From NCBI RefSeq assembly GCF_010093535.1, contig NW_022985173.1, positions 477,919-541,918 of the forward strand: a DNA stretch of 64,000 nucleotides, given 5' to 3'. A program made the position numbers and the translations under genes. The notes below the pieces were generated by a model, which had not been told where the DNA came from, did not search any database, and worked only from the letters and a program-made list of their open reading frames with translations. The stretch's first letter is position 1, and the number at the start of each line of letters is the position of its first letter. This document shows positions 12,134 through 23,571 of this stretch, one piece after another. Origin of the DNA: Lindgomyces ingoldianus. Lineage: Eukaryota; Ascomycota; Dothideomycetes; Pleosporales; Lindgomycetaceae.

Positions 12134-14130
12134 GCTTGAAGCTGTGGTGGGTTAGGACCAAAGAGTGCAAATGTATGTACCCGGGTAGAGGATGGAAGGC
12201 GAAGTCGAGGCAAGGACGGACACAAATTAATCGAAAAGGTACTCGATGGGCAATCTGGAGAGGGTTAGTAATGCTCATGTTACAGACAGGTGGGCGGCGG
12301 ATGATGTAACAGGCAGAGGAGGAGAGGAGCAGAGAGAGCGGGGATGCCGTGGTTGGATGCAAGCTCCTGTACGACGGCAGCGGGCAGCCTAGGGGTGGTA
12401 CGTACGCTTTCAAAGGGTGCTGCACAGAGGCAAAATGCGCCGGGAGAGCAGATATTGTCGAGAATCGATGATGTGGGGAGGGTATAGCTCTGCAAAGTGA
12501 CTGAACTGAGGCAGCTGTTGTGGCCGAAGTCTGATGTCTAGTGTGATAAGGATCGGGGATGCAGGGGCGTGGCCCGAATTCAAGGAGGGACGGGGAGCAG
12601 TTTCCTCAGCCGGCGGGCAGGACGCAGTGCGCTGAGCGCAAAACAAAACGAGGATGGAGAGAATGCACGAAGGAGGGAGGGAGCGATGAAGCGATCGGGC
12701 GCAGAGAGAGAATGGGGGGGGGGGGAAGGAGGGTGAGGTGGAGGTGGCAGTAGCAGTAGCAGTAGCCGTATTGTGGGCGTGGGCGTGGGTGCAGGTGGAA
12801 GAGGGAAAGCTTGGGGCAGCCAGGCCGACTAGCGATTCGATCAGCGGCCAGAGAGCCCGCAACCGCAAACGTACGTCACCTAGGCAGACCACCGTAGCAA
12901 TGGGTAACTCTCACTTCACGCTACAAAAGAACAGGGGTCAATGGCTGAGGCCGCGCAGGCGACGACGAGATGAGCCTCGGAAATATATGCTCCTCAGATC
13001 CTCAGGAGGAGGGCGCATCACACGGCGCACGAGGCGGGCTGCTGCAGGCGTGCGGAAACAAAAGACAGGTCTCACTACGGCAACTTGAAGCATCAGTTTT
13101 GCAGCTTTGGGCGTCGCGTTTCAAGTGCATCAAGTCTACCTAGGTAGTTTCCGAGCACCCAGGCCGGTAGGAGCGAGCACAATAAGTCCGGGGAAGTGGG
13201 CGCAGGGAAACATTGCACTTGTGTCATTATGCTCTGGGAGCCTTCGTGGACGCTTCCGCCCCCCGAAGAATAGGTATAGAATGCCCCTGTTGCTAGCGAG
13301 CGACACGGAGCCTTCCGCCGAGTGGGGGACTCCTGGCATGTTTACGCTGAGTACGGAAGGGAGGCTGAGAATAAAGGAGAACATGGAGCTGGAAAAGGAG
13401 TAGAAAGTGAGAGACGTGAGCCAGCAGAGGTCCAGTTCGTACCCAGGTGGCGCTCATCGGCGGACTCTCTCACGTGTGATGAGCACGGGCCCCGTGTGCT
13501 AAATTGGTGAATCGAGTCCGCTTTGAAACCTGCAAAACGACGCTCCTGGATGGCGCTGTTAAACGGCACGCACATTGTTTGAGAAGACGTGCAATTGGCC
13601 CTGAATGACTAAGGGCGCATTTCTAAAGACAGAGAACTAGATTGGCGGTTTGGGTGCTTGAAGGTGTTCCCATCAGTGCCACTCTTCCTGCAGCAAAGCA
13701 TCGGCAAGCATCCTTTCGAGAAGCTCCTGCGGGAGTGCTGAAGCCGATGTCCTTCCGACTGAGACCACGTGCACAGACATTCACGTCTGGACTCTTCTTT
13801 TCGTCCAATGTGTCTGTGCAATTCAACATGTCCGTGCAAACAGGGCCCAGGAGAACTTCGCATAAGAAAGCCTCTCAGCCAAACAATTCGCTCAATTCCT
13901 ACGCGGAGACCTACAACTCAACCAACAATTACAACATGAAGACCGCGCATGGGGATGCCGGTGGTGGGACGGAACCCCAAGCACCAGGTAATGTGAAAGT
14001 GCCGCCGGTGCACGGACTACCCAACCACCTTTTCGGCAAAACGTTTTTCCTCCTCCTCGACCTTTGAATCTCCTCTGCCAGTGATTCTCCACCACATACC
14101 ACTCCCACACTCTACCCACCCGCCGCCGTT
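12134..14130. other. SSD1/GLE1 divergent intergenic region
   Basis: About 2 kb separates SSD1 (-) from GLE1 (+). Overlapping unsupported open frames occur on both strands. The only clear structure is a purine-rich low-complexity block at about 12640-12780, with a run of twelve G at 12714-12725 and a GTAGCA/GCAGTA repeat near 12744-12766. Long upstream regions with 5' UTR introns are common for SSD1 orthologues; none can be placed here. Confidence 0.5.
12714..12725 (+). repeat. G12 homopolymer in purine-rich block
   Basis: Twelve consecutive G lie within GA-rich sequence, followed by GGTGGAGGTGG-type triplets, in the presumed SSD1 promoter or 5' UTR (C-rich on the transcribed strand). The length may be imprecise because homopolymers are error-prone. 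Confidence 0.7.
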
Positions 14131-15672
14131 ATGGCGGTCTTTCTCGAACTCAGCCAGATGCTTGTAACATCCGACCGTGACTCCAAGAATCGCCTTGACA
14201 TTGCTACTGCCACCCACGCAGGCGATCATCACGAACAATTGGCAAAGGCCGCGCAGGAGCATGACAGAATTCGCGAAGGCGCAGAACGGGAGCTAGAGCG
14301 CTTAACACTCGAATCCTTACAGCTAGAGAAAGCTATACAAGAAGCAGAGCTACAACAACTTCGACAAGCCGAACAACGACGACGCGAAATCGCACAATTA
14401 CAACTAGATAATGTCAGGCGAGAAGCGGAGCTACAACGTTTAAGACAGGCCCAAGAACAACAATTCGAAATTGAGCGAGTGCAGCTAGAGAATGTGAAGC
14501 GGGAGATCCAGCTGGAGAATATCAGACGAGAGGCAGAGGCGAAACAGCGCGCAATCGAACAGAAGAAGATCGAGCACGCACTCCCGCAACCAACTCCAGC
14601 CCCCCCTCTTGTGCAACCGCAGCATCAGGTTGCCAATGTACCCAGCAATCGTCCAGAACTCCAGCCAAGTCAGTCACACCTCCCATCCAAACCAGCCGTC
14701 ACAAATACCTCGGCCGGCACGGACATTGAAGAGCTCCACACAAAATACCTTCAGCTGCACGAGCGCATGAAACGGTTTCGGAAGGCTTTTCCGAAGGAAT
14801 ATCCGGCCAAGCACCCAATGAGGGATCTCATTGGCAACACAAGGAGAGATATGAGGCTACGAATGGGTCAGATCACCACCGAGAGAAACGCTAGTAAAGC
14901 TGCCATCGGCAGGATGCGAGAAATCCTGAATAAGGCTCAAAGCAGCAATGGGCCAACCGTAGATATCCGTCCGTACATAGTGTCTCAACCACTCCCTGCA
15001 ATTTCGAACGAAGCAGAGGCCCAATATCCTGCTGTCCTCCTATATGCATGGATTTGCTTCGAAAAGTCTCTTATCAAACAATTTGAACAAGAGGCTGCCA
15101 ACGAGGATGGAAGAATCATTCAAGAGCTTGGATTGATTGCTGCCAGTCTTATTTGCGATCCAAAGTACACATGGAAAGGCCTCTGTATGAAAGACATATT
15201 GTTAGCCAAGTATCACAAGGCTGCTCCAATGTTGTTCGGGATCACCGGACGGATGGACACTCGAGAAGGACAAGCGCGCTTGGGATGGGTAACGATCAGT
15301 GGTAATGATCCTGAGACCAATGTGTACAACCAACGCATGATTGGACTTGGGGCAGGTTATGCGGCCTTGTCGCTGAGGTCTTTTAGCGGCAAGCTGCCTG
15401 CCTTCCCTATATCAGACTACTGGCGGGCCATCTCGTCAATTTGCAACACCCCGGTGGAGACCCTCTACGACGGTCATTTCATGTTGCTGAAAGGCTTGAT
15501 GCGGGATTATGCCTCAAAATTTCTTCATTTTTATGGAAATCAGGCGAAGGGAGTGTTGCGTAGGGCAGCTATCGACCTACCGAATCAAGCCCCGGCTCGT
15601 GCTAAAGACGCGGCGAACTTGGTCAAGGTTTTGCCGGATGTGTGGAAAACCCACCGGATTTCGTTAGAGTAG
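14131..15672 (+). CDS. GLE1: Nucleoporin Gle1
   Basis: This is a single exon of 513 residues. Residues about 30-150 are a long Glu/Gln/Arg coiled coil with repeated LQLENV/ELQRLRQAQE-like blocks. A Pro-rich linker follows, then the block LHERMKRFRKAFPKEYP and the C-terminal HEAT-like Gle1 domain (about 270-505) with VDIRPYI, LLYAWICFEKSLIKQF, DILLAKYHKAAPMLFGITG, RMIGLGAGYAALSLRSF and a final HFMLLKGLMRDYASKFLHFYG. Gle1 sits on the cytoplasmic face of the nuclear pore, binds InsP6 and activates the DEAD-box helicase Dbp5 during mRNA export. The ATG is the first after an in-frame stop. The length is close to other fungal orthologues. Identification rests on order and spacing of these blocks, not on an alignment. 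Confidence 0.85.
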   Translation: MAVFLELSQMLVTSDRDSKNRLDIATATHAGDHHEQLAKAAQEHDRIREGAERELERLTLESLQLEKAIQEAELQQLRQAEQRRREIAQLQLDNVRREAELQRLRQAQEQQFEIERVQLENVKREIQLENIRREAEAKQRAIEQKKIEHALPQPTPAPPLVQPQHQVANVPSNRPELQPSQSHLPSKPAVTNTSAGTDIEELHTKYLQLHERMKRFRKAFPKEYPAKHPMRDLIGNTRRDMRLRMGQITTERNASKAAIGRMREILNKAQSSNGPTVDIRPYIVSQPLPAISNEAEAQYPAVLLYAWICFEKSLIKQFEQEAANEDGRIIQELGLIAASLICDPKYTWKGLCMKDILLAKYHKAAPMLFGITGRMDTREGQARLGWVTISGNDPETNVYNQRMIGLGAGYAALSLRSFSGKLPAFPISDYWRAISSICNTPVETLYDGHFMLLKGLMRDYASKFLHFYGNQAKGVLRRAAIDLPNQAPARAKDAANLVKVLPDVWKTHRISLE

Positions 15673-15873
15673 AGAAACGAAAAGTTGTGACACATATGGC
15701 ATTGCATTGGGCGGAGTTTGGGTAGTGCGGCGAAAGGGTGATCTTTTGGTTGTTATATGCATGCATGGGATGGAATTCTCGATAGTGCATCGTGAGCGGA
15801 ATCATAATCGAAATAGTAAATGACATTGCAATTTTCATTGACAGTTGGAACGTTTGTGAATCAAGACATGGAT

Positions 15874-16499
15874 TCATAGCTTTCTCTCTGCCAAAGGGTT
15901 CCATTCCTTGATCGGTCGATCAGTTGGCACGAGAACTACCCTACCTCCTGTCCAGCCAGCTAATTCCCCCTCTCCATCCAGACCAACCCCAGAGTCTCGG
16001 ACCAGCTGTTCAATCTTCGCAACGCTATCTTCCGCGATCTTCGGGCAGTCATGGCTCCCACTCTTAGCGCTGAGGGTGCGTCTAACGACTGGAAAACTTA
16101 CTACAAAAGACTCAGGTGTGGCCCATACTTTTCATTCGCCCACCTCTGAGCCCCCTCATCCTCATTGAAACCTGCAACAACAGTCCGTGCCAATTTTGCA
16201 ATCTCGACAACTCCTTGCTTCTCGACTTTGCTATACAACTTCCTAACGAAGACGTCCTCGCTTTGTAGCCTCCCCATCTTGACCCTTACATCTTTACCAG
16301 CTGGCAACTTTAGGTGATCAAGCCATGCTTGCGGATCTGGTAAGTATGTGGACGGCGATATTTCTGAAGTCAAAGTTATATGTGGGATGAAGAGTTGGGG
16401 TGAGTTGAAATGTGAGGAGGTTTCCTGAATGAGGGAGGAGAGAATGGAGTTCAGCGGATGATCAGCAGGTGGGAGGAGCCAAAGAGAGGAGCCAGGCAT
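15874..16499 (-). CDS. CPD1: 2',3'-cyclic-nucleotide 3'-phosphodiesterase (2H family)
   Basis: The exons are 16499-16102 and 16054-15874, about 192 residues. It starts MPGSSLWLLPP, as in fungal cyclic phosphodiesterases. The two 2H catalytic motifs are visible: HIT at residues 40-42 and HLS at 128-130, just before the intron. The enzyme opens ADP-ribose 1'',2''-cyclic phosphate or 2',3'-cyclic nucleotides, by-products of tRNA splicing. The intron donor GTAAGT at 16101 is firm. Three acceptors keep the frame, but the nearer two would leave introns of only 32 and 41 nt, so I prefer the 47-nt intron, reading HLSLLYHDCPKI across the junction. The end is IKEWNPLAERKL. It shares a 270-bp promoter region with the patatin gene. 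Confidence 0.88.
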
Positions 16500-16769
16500 T
16501 CTCAAAGGAATATAGAGTCGAGGCGTCTAGGATGAAGCATAAATCGATGATCACCTCCATGCATGATCGATCCGGCGGTGGCACATGCTGTGGCTCGTGT
16601 CTCAGCCACTCCCGCATTCCCGCATTCCAAGGTCCTTCCTTCATTCCTGACATGTGAAAGCTTTCACTCTGGCTCAACGCGGCATTGTGCTCCTCATCCC
16701 AACATATCTCCGACGTACCCAGCAAATGACGATGCGACATCTCACACCTGGCGTACGGCTCATCTCGCC
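16500..16769. promoter_or_regulatory. Shared CPD1/patatin promoter region
   Basis: Only 270 bp separate two divergent starts, so the two genes must share promoter space. No convincing TATA box was seen. A run of short unsupported open frames crosses it. Confidence 0.4.
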
Positions 16770-18704
16770 ATGTCAACCGGGTGGAACATTGCCGGCATCC
16801 TGAAGTCGGTATTTAGCTGCTTGTTCGAGGTCGCCTTTTTCTGGCACCTGGTGCGTCGCTTCCCCACGCCCCTCCATGCACCCGAAGAGACTTCGCGCGT
16901 CATACCGCTTTTTGGCTGTGGGATACTGATGTTGTGGCCATGTTGCAGAGATTGTACGCTTGGTGGATGAAGAAGAGCGACAGAGATATGCTGCTAGAGG
17001 CCATTGCCGATGCCAGGCTATTCGAGGAGTGGGAGGCTTCGGCCTTCCAGCTGGATGAAGTGCTAGGTTATGATCTCTGGTATTACCTTCCCATGAGCCT
17101 CTGTGACAGCTGCTGACAGTAGGTGCAGGCGCCAGAACCCCACGAGCAAGTTCTACGATTACCGTCTCATCTACGAACGGCTCCAAGCCATCATCGAAGC
17201 CCGAGAGGACGACGATATTCTGGGACTAGTCAGTCTCTTGCGATCAGGACTTGTCCGCAATCTGGGGAACATTACAGCACCACGTCTCTTCAATCGCGCT
17301 TATGCTGGAACCAAGCTCCTGATTGAAGACTACGTGACCCAGGTTGCGTTGGCTATCGACTATGTGACATCCTATCCCACAACGGCGAACTCCGACACCG
17401 GCTTGACGAACCAGGCCAAGCTCGATGTCCTACATGACACTCGGCAAGCCTTCGGAAGGTCGGTGTTAGTTCTACAGGGCGGAGCCATCTTCGGTCTCTG
17501 CCACCTCGGTGTGGTGAAAGCTTTACACCTTCGAGGACTTCTTCCTCGTATCATAGCAGGTACGGCTACTGGGGCCCTGATTGCGGCACTGGTGGGAGTT
17601 CATACCGAAGATGAGCTTCTCGACTTCCTGGCAGGATCAAATATTGACCTGACCGCGTTCGCGAAGCACTCTACTGCTGGGAAAGAAGGCTATGTCGGTG
17701 GAGAGAGTGGCTGGCTAGCGACGCTTATGAGGCGCATGAAGCGCTTTGTCCGGGAAGGGTACTTCCTCGATGTTGGCGTCCTTGAGCAAGTCGTTCGTGC
17801 GAACGTAGAAGACTTGACCTTTGAAGAAGCATACATGAAAACTAAAAGGGTATTGAACATCACGGTTTCCACGACGGGCGGTGGAGGAGTGCCAAACCTA
17901 CTCAATTACCTTACGGCTCCCAATGTGGTAAGTTTACCTTTGACTTCGGGCGTGATACCCATGCTCATATATATATATATATCACAGCTCATCTGGTCTG
18001 CTGCCCTCGCTTCAAACGCTTCATCTTCAACCTTCTACAAACCCGTAATACTCATGTGTAAGGACGAGTCTGGAAAAATTGTCCCATGGGCAGGCGCCGA
18101 AGAGACTACTTTCCGACCATGGACGCATGCCAGTTACAATGACCGCGAATCTCCACTCCACCGCATCGCCGAGCTCTTCAACGTAAATCATTTCATCGTC
18201 TCCCAAGCTCGTCCTTACCTGGCACCTTTCCTTCGATCCGACTTACATCACCCAAACCCTCGTCAGGATGGTCGATGGCGGCTTTCCATGCCGATACTAC
18301 GACTCATCGTCATGGAAGTCCAGCATCGTCTCCACCAGCTTGATGAAGTGGGCTTTCTCCCATCCTCAATCCGACGCTTTCTCCTCGACGAAAACGTTCC
18401 CGGTGCAAGCCTCACTCTTGTCCCAGAACTCACGCCTGGCGACTTCATCAAGCTACTCGAGAACCCGACGAAAGACGGCCTGGAGTATTGGATACTACGC
18501 GGCGAGCGTAGTGTCTGGCCTGCTGTCGGCGCCTTGAAAGTTAGATGTGCGATAGAAGTAGAGTTAGATCGAGGGTATCAATTAGTTAGGAGAAGGAAGC
18601 CATTCGATCCTGTGCACGGCCCGGGGTTAAAGAAGAGCTCAAGTAGTGCTGGTATGAAGAGGAGAGCTAGAGCGGCGAGCTTTGGCGGGGATATGATGCG
18701 ATGA
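16770..18704 (+). CDS. DUF3336/patatin lipase-like protein without GXSXG serine
   Basis: The exons are 16770-16850, 16949-17079, 17129-17927 and 17988-18704, about 575 residues. A hydrophobic N-terminal segment (residues 8-35) leads into the DUF3336 domain (WWMKKSDRDMLLEAI, LWRQNPTSKFYDYRLI) typical of Tgl3/4/5 lipid-droplet triacylglycerol lipases. The patatin domain follows with the glycine-rich oxyanion segment VLQGGAIFGLCHLGVVKAL. Where GXSXG is expected the sequence reads GTATG, so the nucleophile serine is Ala217. The downstream block NDRESPLHRIAELFNVNHF, which holds the partner Asp, is kept. By family the role would be neutral-lipid hydrolysis or acyl transfer, but the lost serine argues against a standard lipase. 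The last intron (60 nt) has no stop and keeps frame. The C-terminus is basic (KKSSSSAGMKRRARAASF). Confidence 0.88.
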
Positions 18705-19389
18705 TTCATGAGAGGCTATGGAATATCTCTATAGTACCAACTCCAAAAGCTCGAACTAAATGCTTGGATGCTGCCCAAAGCCCAAAATTTGGATCAGTGA
18801 ACACCCCTGCATTTGTGCCACTCTTCTAACCTGCAGCAAAATCAGATGCTGCACATCACGCAAGCCTTGGCCTGGATCGTGGACATTCGATAATGTAATC
18901 CCCAGCGGAGCGTTCCCCCAAATATCAAAGACCCTCAGATTTTACCCGGGATATGAACAAGCTTCGCAGCCGAATCCTGGTCACCCCGCTGATCGGCCTG
19001 TTCCCCTTCTGGGCAACGGCTGCGGCGTTTTAGAGGCATCTTCCCCACCCCCGTCATTACGTACCTGGGACTTAATTTCTCCGAGCTACGGGAGTGGTGG
19101 AATGTAACTTTGAACCTCTGTCGTACCTGCGATCAACATCATCTCCTGCCAGGCACCCCGCCCTTAATTGCTGGCCATGGGGCAAAAGACGTCTCTCGGC
19201 CCATATTGTCACGAGAGAAAGACGAATTATTCCTGGGACCGGCGCGATGCACGCAATGCAGTCATAGAGGAACTAGGATACTTTCCTTGGTGGTGAGAGC
19301 TTTGGGTATTTACTTACTCCCCTGCCCCAAAGCTTCTCAAATTCGCTGTCGCCTCTTTTTTCTGATTTTTTACGCTTATGCTGAGCAGG
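18705..19389. other. Intergenic, promoter side of the GH35 gene
   Basis: This 685-bp stretch lies between two plus-strand genes. T-rich sequence just before the GH35 start (about 19355-19375) fits a promoter or 5' UTR. The open frames at 18760-19107 and 19110-19406 have no recognisable content. Confidence 0.5.
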
Positions 19390-22300
19390 ATGAGACGTCT
19401 TTTTAATCTTGTCGGTGCGATAGCACTGTCTTGCCTTGCGATTGAGTCAGCTGCAAGGACGGTGGGTTATTCACCAAAGGAATGGATCAAGCCATATCCA
19501 AGAGCACCACTTCAGGATATTGTGAGTTCACCACTAAGGAGCTAAGTACTGGCAATTGAACTCTTTTTAACGAGGTCGTAGGTTACTTGGGATGAGAACT
19601 CGTTGTTTGTGCATGGAGAGCGAATATTCTTCTACAGTGGTGAATTCCATCCTTACAGGCAAGCCTTTTCAGCAAGTGATGGAGGAATGTGCTTGATAAC
19701 GAGAATTGCAGACTTCCAGTTCCAGACCTGTGGCTTGATGTCTTTCAGAAGATCAAAGCCTTGGGCTACAATGGCGTCTCGTTCTACATTGACTGGGCGT
19801 TGCTTGAGGGTAAGCCAGGGGTGTATCGTGCTGAGGGAGTGTTCGCTCTTGAACCCTTCTTTGAGGCTGCTAGTAAAGCTGGGATTTACCTCATTGCTGT
19901 GGGCCTCGCCTCTCATTTTCTAAAAGAAGTAAAACTGATTCGTTGGGTAGCGGCCCGGACCATACATCAACGCTGAAGCCTCTGGGGGGGGATTTCCTGG
20001 GTGGCTCCAGAGGATTAACGGTACCCTGAGGACGCGAGCTCCTGACTATCTCAAAGCTACCGATCTGTATATTAACCCACAGTCCTCTTCCAATCCATCG
20101 ATCTAACATGAGCAAACAGTTACGCAGCTTCCGTCGGAAAGGCCATTGCAGCTGCACAAATCACCAACGGCGGTCCTGTAATTCTCGTCCAACCCGAAAA
20201 CGAGTACTCTGGTGCTACGTCCAATGTCCCAGAATTTCCGGATGCGGTCTATATGCAATACGTTGAGGACCAACTGCGCAACGCCGGTATCATTGTTCCG
20301 CTCATTTCCAATGACGCCTCACCCCACGGCTACAATGCGCCGGGTAAGCCTGCACCGGTCGACATTTACGGTCATGATGGATACCCGCTGGGATTTGACT
20401 GCGCGAATCCAACGACGTGGCCCGATGGCAAATTACCAACAAACTGGAGGCAATTGCATTTACAACAAAGCCCGAACAATGCATTTTCGATCGTTGAGTT
20501 CCAGGGCGGAAGTTTTGATCCTTGGGGTGGACCCGGATGGGATAAGTGCTCCACCCTCGTGAATGAGGAATTCGAAAGAGTGTTTTACAAGAATAACTAT
20601 GCGTTTGGCGTCACGATTTTCAACATCTATATGACATATGGTGGAACGAATTGGGGCAATCTTGGCCATCCAGGGGGATACACGAGTTACGACTACGCCG
20701 CCGCCATCCGCGAAGACCGACGCGTGGATCGGGAGAAATACTCAGAGCAAAAGCTTCAGGCGAACTTCTTCAAGGTTTCTCCGGCTTATCTGACCGCAAC
20801 CCGTGGTAGTGCTTCCACGACGGCGTGGACGACAACTTCGGCACTCACGGTTACCCCTGCGTTTGGAAACGGTACCGGCACAAAATTTTACTTCTTACGG
20901 CATTCGACGTATAACTCGAGGGAGTCGACGAGCTATAAGTTGAAGATTCCAACGTCGGCTTTTGGCAACATCACGGTGCCACAGTTGAACGATACGAGTT
21001 TGACCTTGAATGGACGAGATTCGAAGGTACATGTTAGCGATTATGATATTGGCGGTACAACGCTGGTCTATTCGACTGCCGAAGTTTATACATGGTCTGT
21101 TTTCCTGTGCTATTTCTTCCAGGATGATAGTAATATTTTTCAGGCACAAGTATGCGAACAAGACCATCCTCATCGTCTATGGCGGCCCAGGGGAGATCCA
21201 TGAGCTCACAGTCGCGGCAACAGGGTTAACGGTATTAGAAGGGAGTGTCAGGAGTATCAGCACAAGAGGTTATACCTTGATCAACTACCAGGCTACGAGT
21301 GAGAGGAAGTTAGTCAAGGTTGGTGTGAATGAGAATATCTACATCTACCTTCTAGGCAAGCCATCCTACATTCTTAACAATGTCAATGAAAGAGCGCTCG
21401 CTAATATCACACAGATCGCAACTCTGCCTACAACTACTGGTCCGTTGATCAAGGGCCCCACGACTCCTCGAATCCTATCATCTTGCAAGCAGGCTATCTT
21501 ATGCGCAGTGCAAAGGTTCACGGAACCACACTAGCCTTGACCGGAGACATGAACGCCACCACGCCCATTGAGATTCTCGGTGGCGTTCCTTCCGGTATAT
21601 CAAGCTTGACTTTCAATGGCGAAGATTTCTCGTTCAAGACTGACAAGAATGGTGTCGTTACGGCCAATATCGACTACCCAAAACCTAAACTTGCTATCCC
21701 CAAACTCAATTCTTTGAAATGGAAGTACTTAGACTCACTCCCAGAAGTAAAATCCTCTTACGACGACAGCAAATGGACAAACGCGGATTTAAAGAAGACC
21801 TACAACAGTCTCCGAAAACTTACCACTCCAACTTCGTTGTATTCTTCGGATTACGGGTACCATACCGGCACGCTACTATACAGAGGCTCATTCATCGCTA
21901 CTGGATCAGAGAAGACATTGTATCTCCAAACACAGGGCGGCTCTGCATTCGGCATGTCCGCCTACCTCAACAGCAGTTTCCTCGGTTCATGGCGTGGCTA
22001 CGATGCCGCCACAAATGGCAACAATACCTTCACCCTCCCTAATCTCTCCTCCGGCAAGAAATACATCATCACCGTCGTCATCGACAATATGGGCCTGGAC
22101 GAAGACTGGACTATCGGCACCGAAACAATGAAAAACCCACGCGGCATCCTGGACTACTCCCTCTCCGGCCACAATCAATCCTCCATCTCGTGGAAACTCA
22201 CCGGTAATCTGGGGGGCGAAGATTACCTTGATCTTTCTCGTGGCCCGCTAAATGAAGGCGGTATGTACGTCGAACGCCAGGGTTTGCACCTCCCAGGTGC

Positions 22301-22733
22301 GCTCTCGGCCGCTGTGGGCTGGAAAGACAGTGCAGGTCCTGTTGCCGATGGTATTGCTGGACCAGGCATCGGATTCTTTGCTACGGAGTTCGATCTTGGG
22401 CTTCCGGGCGGCTACGACATTCCCATGTCGTTCACGTTCTCTAATTCGAGTGCGAATGCCACGGGCGCATATCGAGCGCAGATTTTCGTTAATGGGTGGC
22501 AGTTTGGGAAGTATGTTAGTACTGTCGGACCACAGACGACGTTCCCTGTACCCGAGGGGATATTTAACTATCATGGGAAGAATTATCTTGGTGTTACAGT
22601 GTGGGGTTTGGATGGGGGACCTATGAAAGTTCCGGGGTTGGAGTTGGGGATTGATGGAATTGTGTGGAGTGGGTTTGGGGATGTGGGGGCTGTGAAGGGG
22701 CAAGTGTATGAGAAGAGGCCGGGTGCATATTAA
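19390..22733 (+). CDS. Secreted beta-galactosidase, GH35
   Basis: Seven exons, 19390-19521, 19582-19658, 19712-19898, 19951-20066, 20120-21094, 21144-21355 and 21415-22733, encode about 1005 residues, the usual fungal GH35 length. A signal peptide ([20 protein letters not shown]) is followed by the catalytic barrel with [15 protein letters not shown], then QPENEYSG with the acid/base Glu199 and [14 protein letters not shown] with the nucleophile Glu297, matching the spacing of characterised fungal enzymes. C-terminal beta-rich domains end near [18 protein letters not shown]. It hydrolyses terminal beta-galactosides in plant-wall polysaccharides or lactose outside the cell. Introns at 19659-19711 and 21356-21414 are GC-AG with donor GCAAGC; both are forced by conserved residues (HPYRLPVP and [12 protein letters not shown]). 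Many N-glycosylation sequons are visible. Confidence 0.95.
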
Positions 22734-23571
22734 AGTAGAATAGTCGTCAATTGATGAGTCGGATAAAATAAGAGAATTCTCAAGCAATTGAAAGTAGTTT
22801 TGGCAAGAATTTGCAGGTGTACATCTTTGAGCTTCTTGTGCTGCAGGGCAGACGGTAGTTGTAACATCCCGTCGGATAATAATTGGCAGTCACTTAGATT
22901 CGCGGGACGTGATAATTCCTATCATGTTCTGTCCAACATACGATCATAACCCTTTCCCACTCTTTCTCCACGGCCATCCTTCCCTCCACACTCTCATAAC
23001 GCACCTCTATCTCATTCATTCATTCATTCACTACTAACCCATTCAACAACACAAAAACTCTCTCCAACCTTCCTGAAACTCTCCCAAATCCCTATATATA
23101 TATATATATATATCTAACAATCTCTCACCCCCCCCTCAATATAACAGTGTAGTCAGTCCTAGCAGCAAACTTACAATTTGCGCAGATTGTCTGCTAGACA
23201 GTGGCCTAGGCTTAAGGTAGGCCCTGAGGAGGAGTTGTAGAGCGCGAGATGACAAGAGCAAAAACCCGAAGATGAGAGTTCTCCGGCGTTAGGGACTGTG
23301 ATTCTAGGGAAAGGTTTCTTTTCCTGCTTTGTGGTGTGGGGCGAGGGGATATTTTTTCGGGTCGAAGGCACGTGGTTGGAGGAGGTTGGGGGACTTGAAG
23401 GGAATGACGAAGTGGGCATGAGAAGTAGTGTGAACTCAAAATCCTTTGAGGTATGAAATGAATTTCCATCCGTATTTTAAATTATACACAAATTAACAGC
23501 TAAACATTGAACTTTGCAGCGATGATGCGAACCTGTGTATATATTTTCCGTCAGTAGCATTCATATTCCTA
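22734..23571. other. Intergenic with TA microsatellite
   Basis: The stretch between the GH35 stop and the broken stress-family gene contains ATTC repeats near 23013-23030 and a (TA)10 run. No gene is supported. The open frames at 23171-23469 look fortuitous. Confidence 0.5.
23093..23112 (+). repeat. (TA)10 microsatellite
   Basis: Ten TA units occur in AT-rich intergenic sequence. Confidence 0.9.

Noticed and set aside
13642..14067. 141-codon frame upstream of GLE1
   Set aside because: No recognisable domain, composition like intergenic DNA, and it ends just before the GLE1 start.
16061..16101. Shorter CPD1 introns (32 or 41 nt)
   Set aside because: Both keep the frame but are below the usual fungal minimum; the 47-nt alternative also keeps frame.
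17103..18704. Reading the patatin frame as one uninterrupted exon
   Set aside because: The segment 17928-17987 has standard splice signals, and removing it joins TAPNV to LIWSA as expected for the family; the N-terminal two exons would also be lost.
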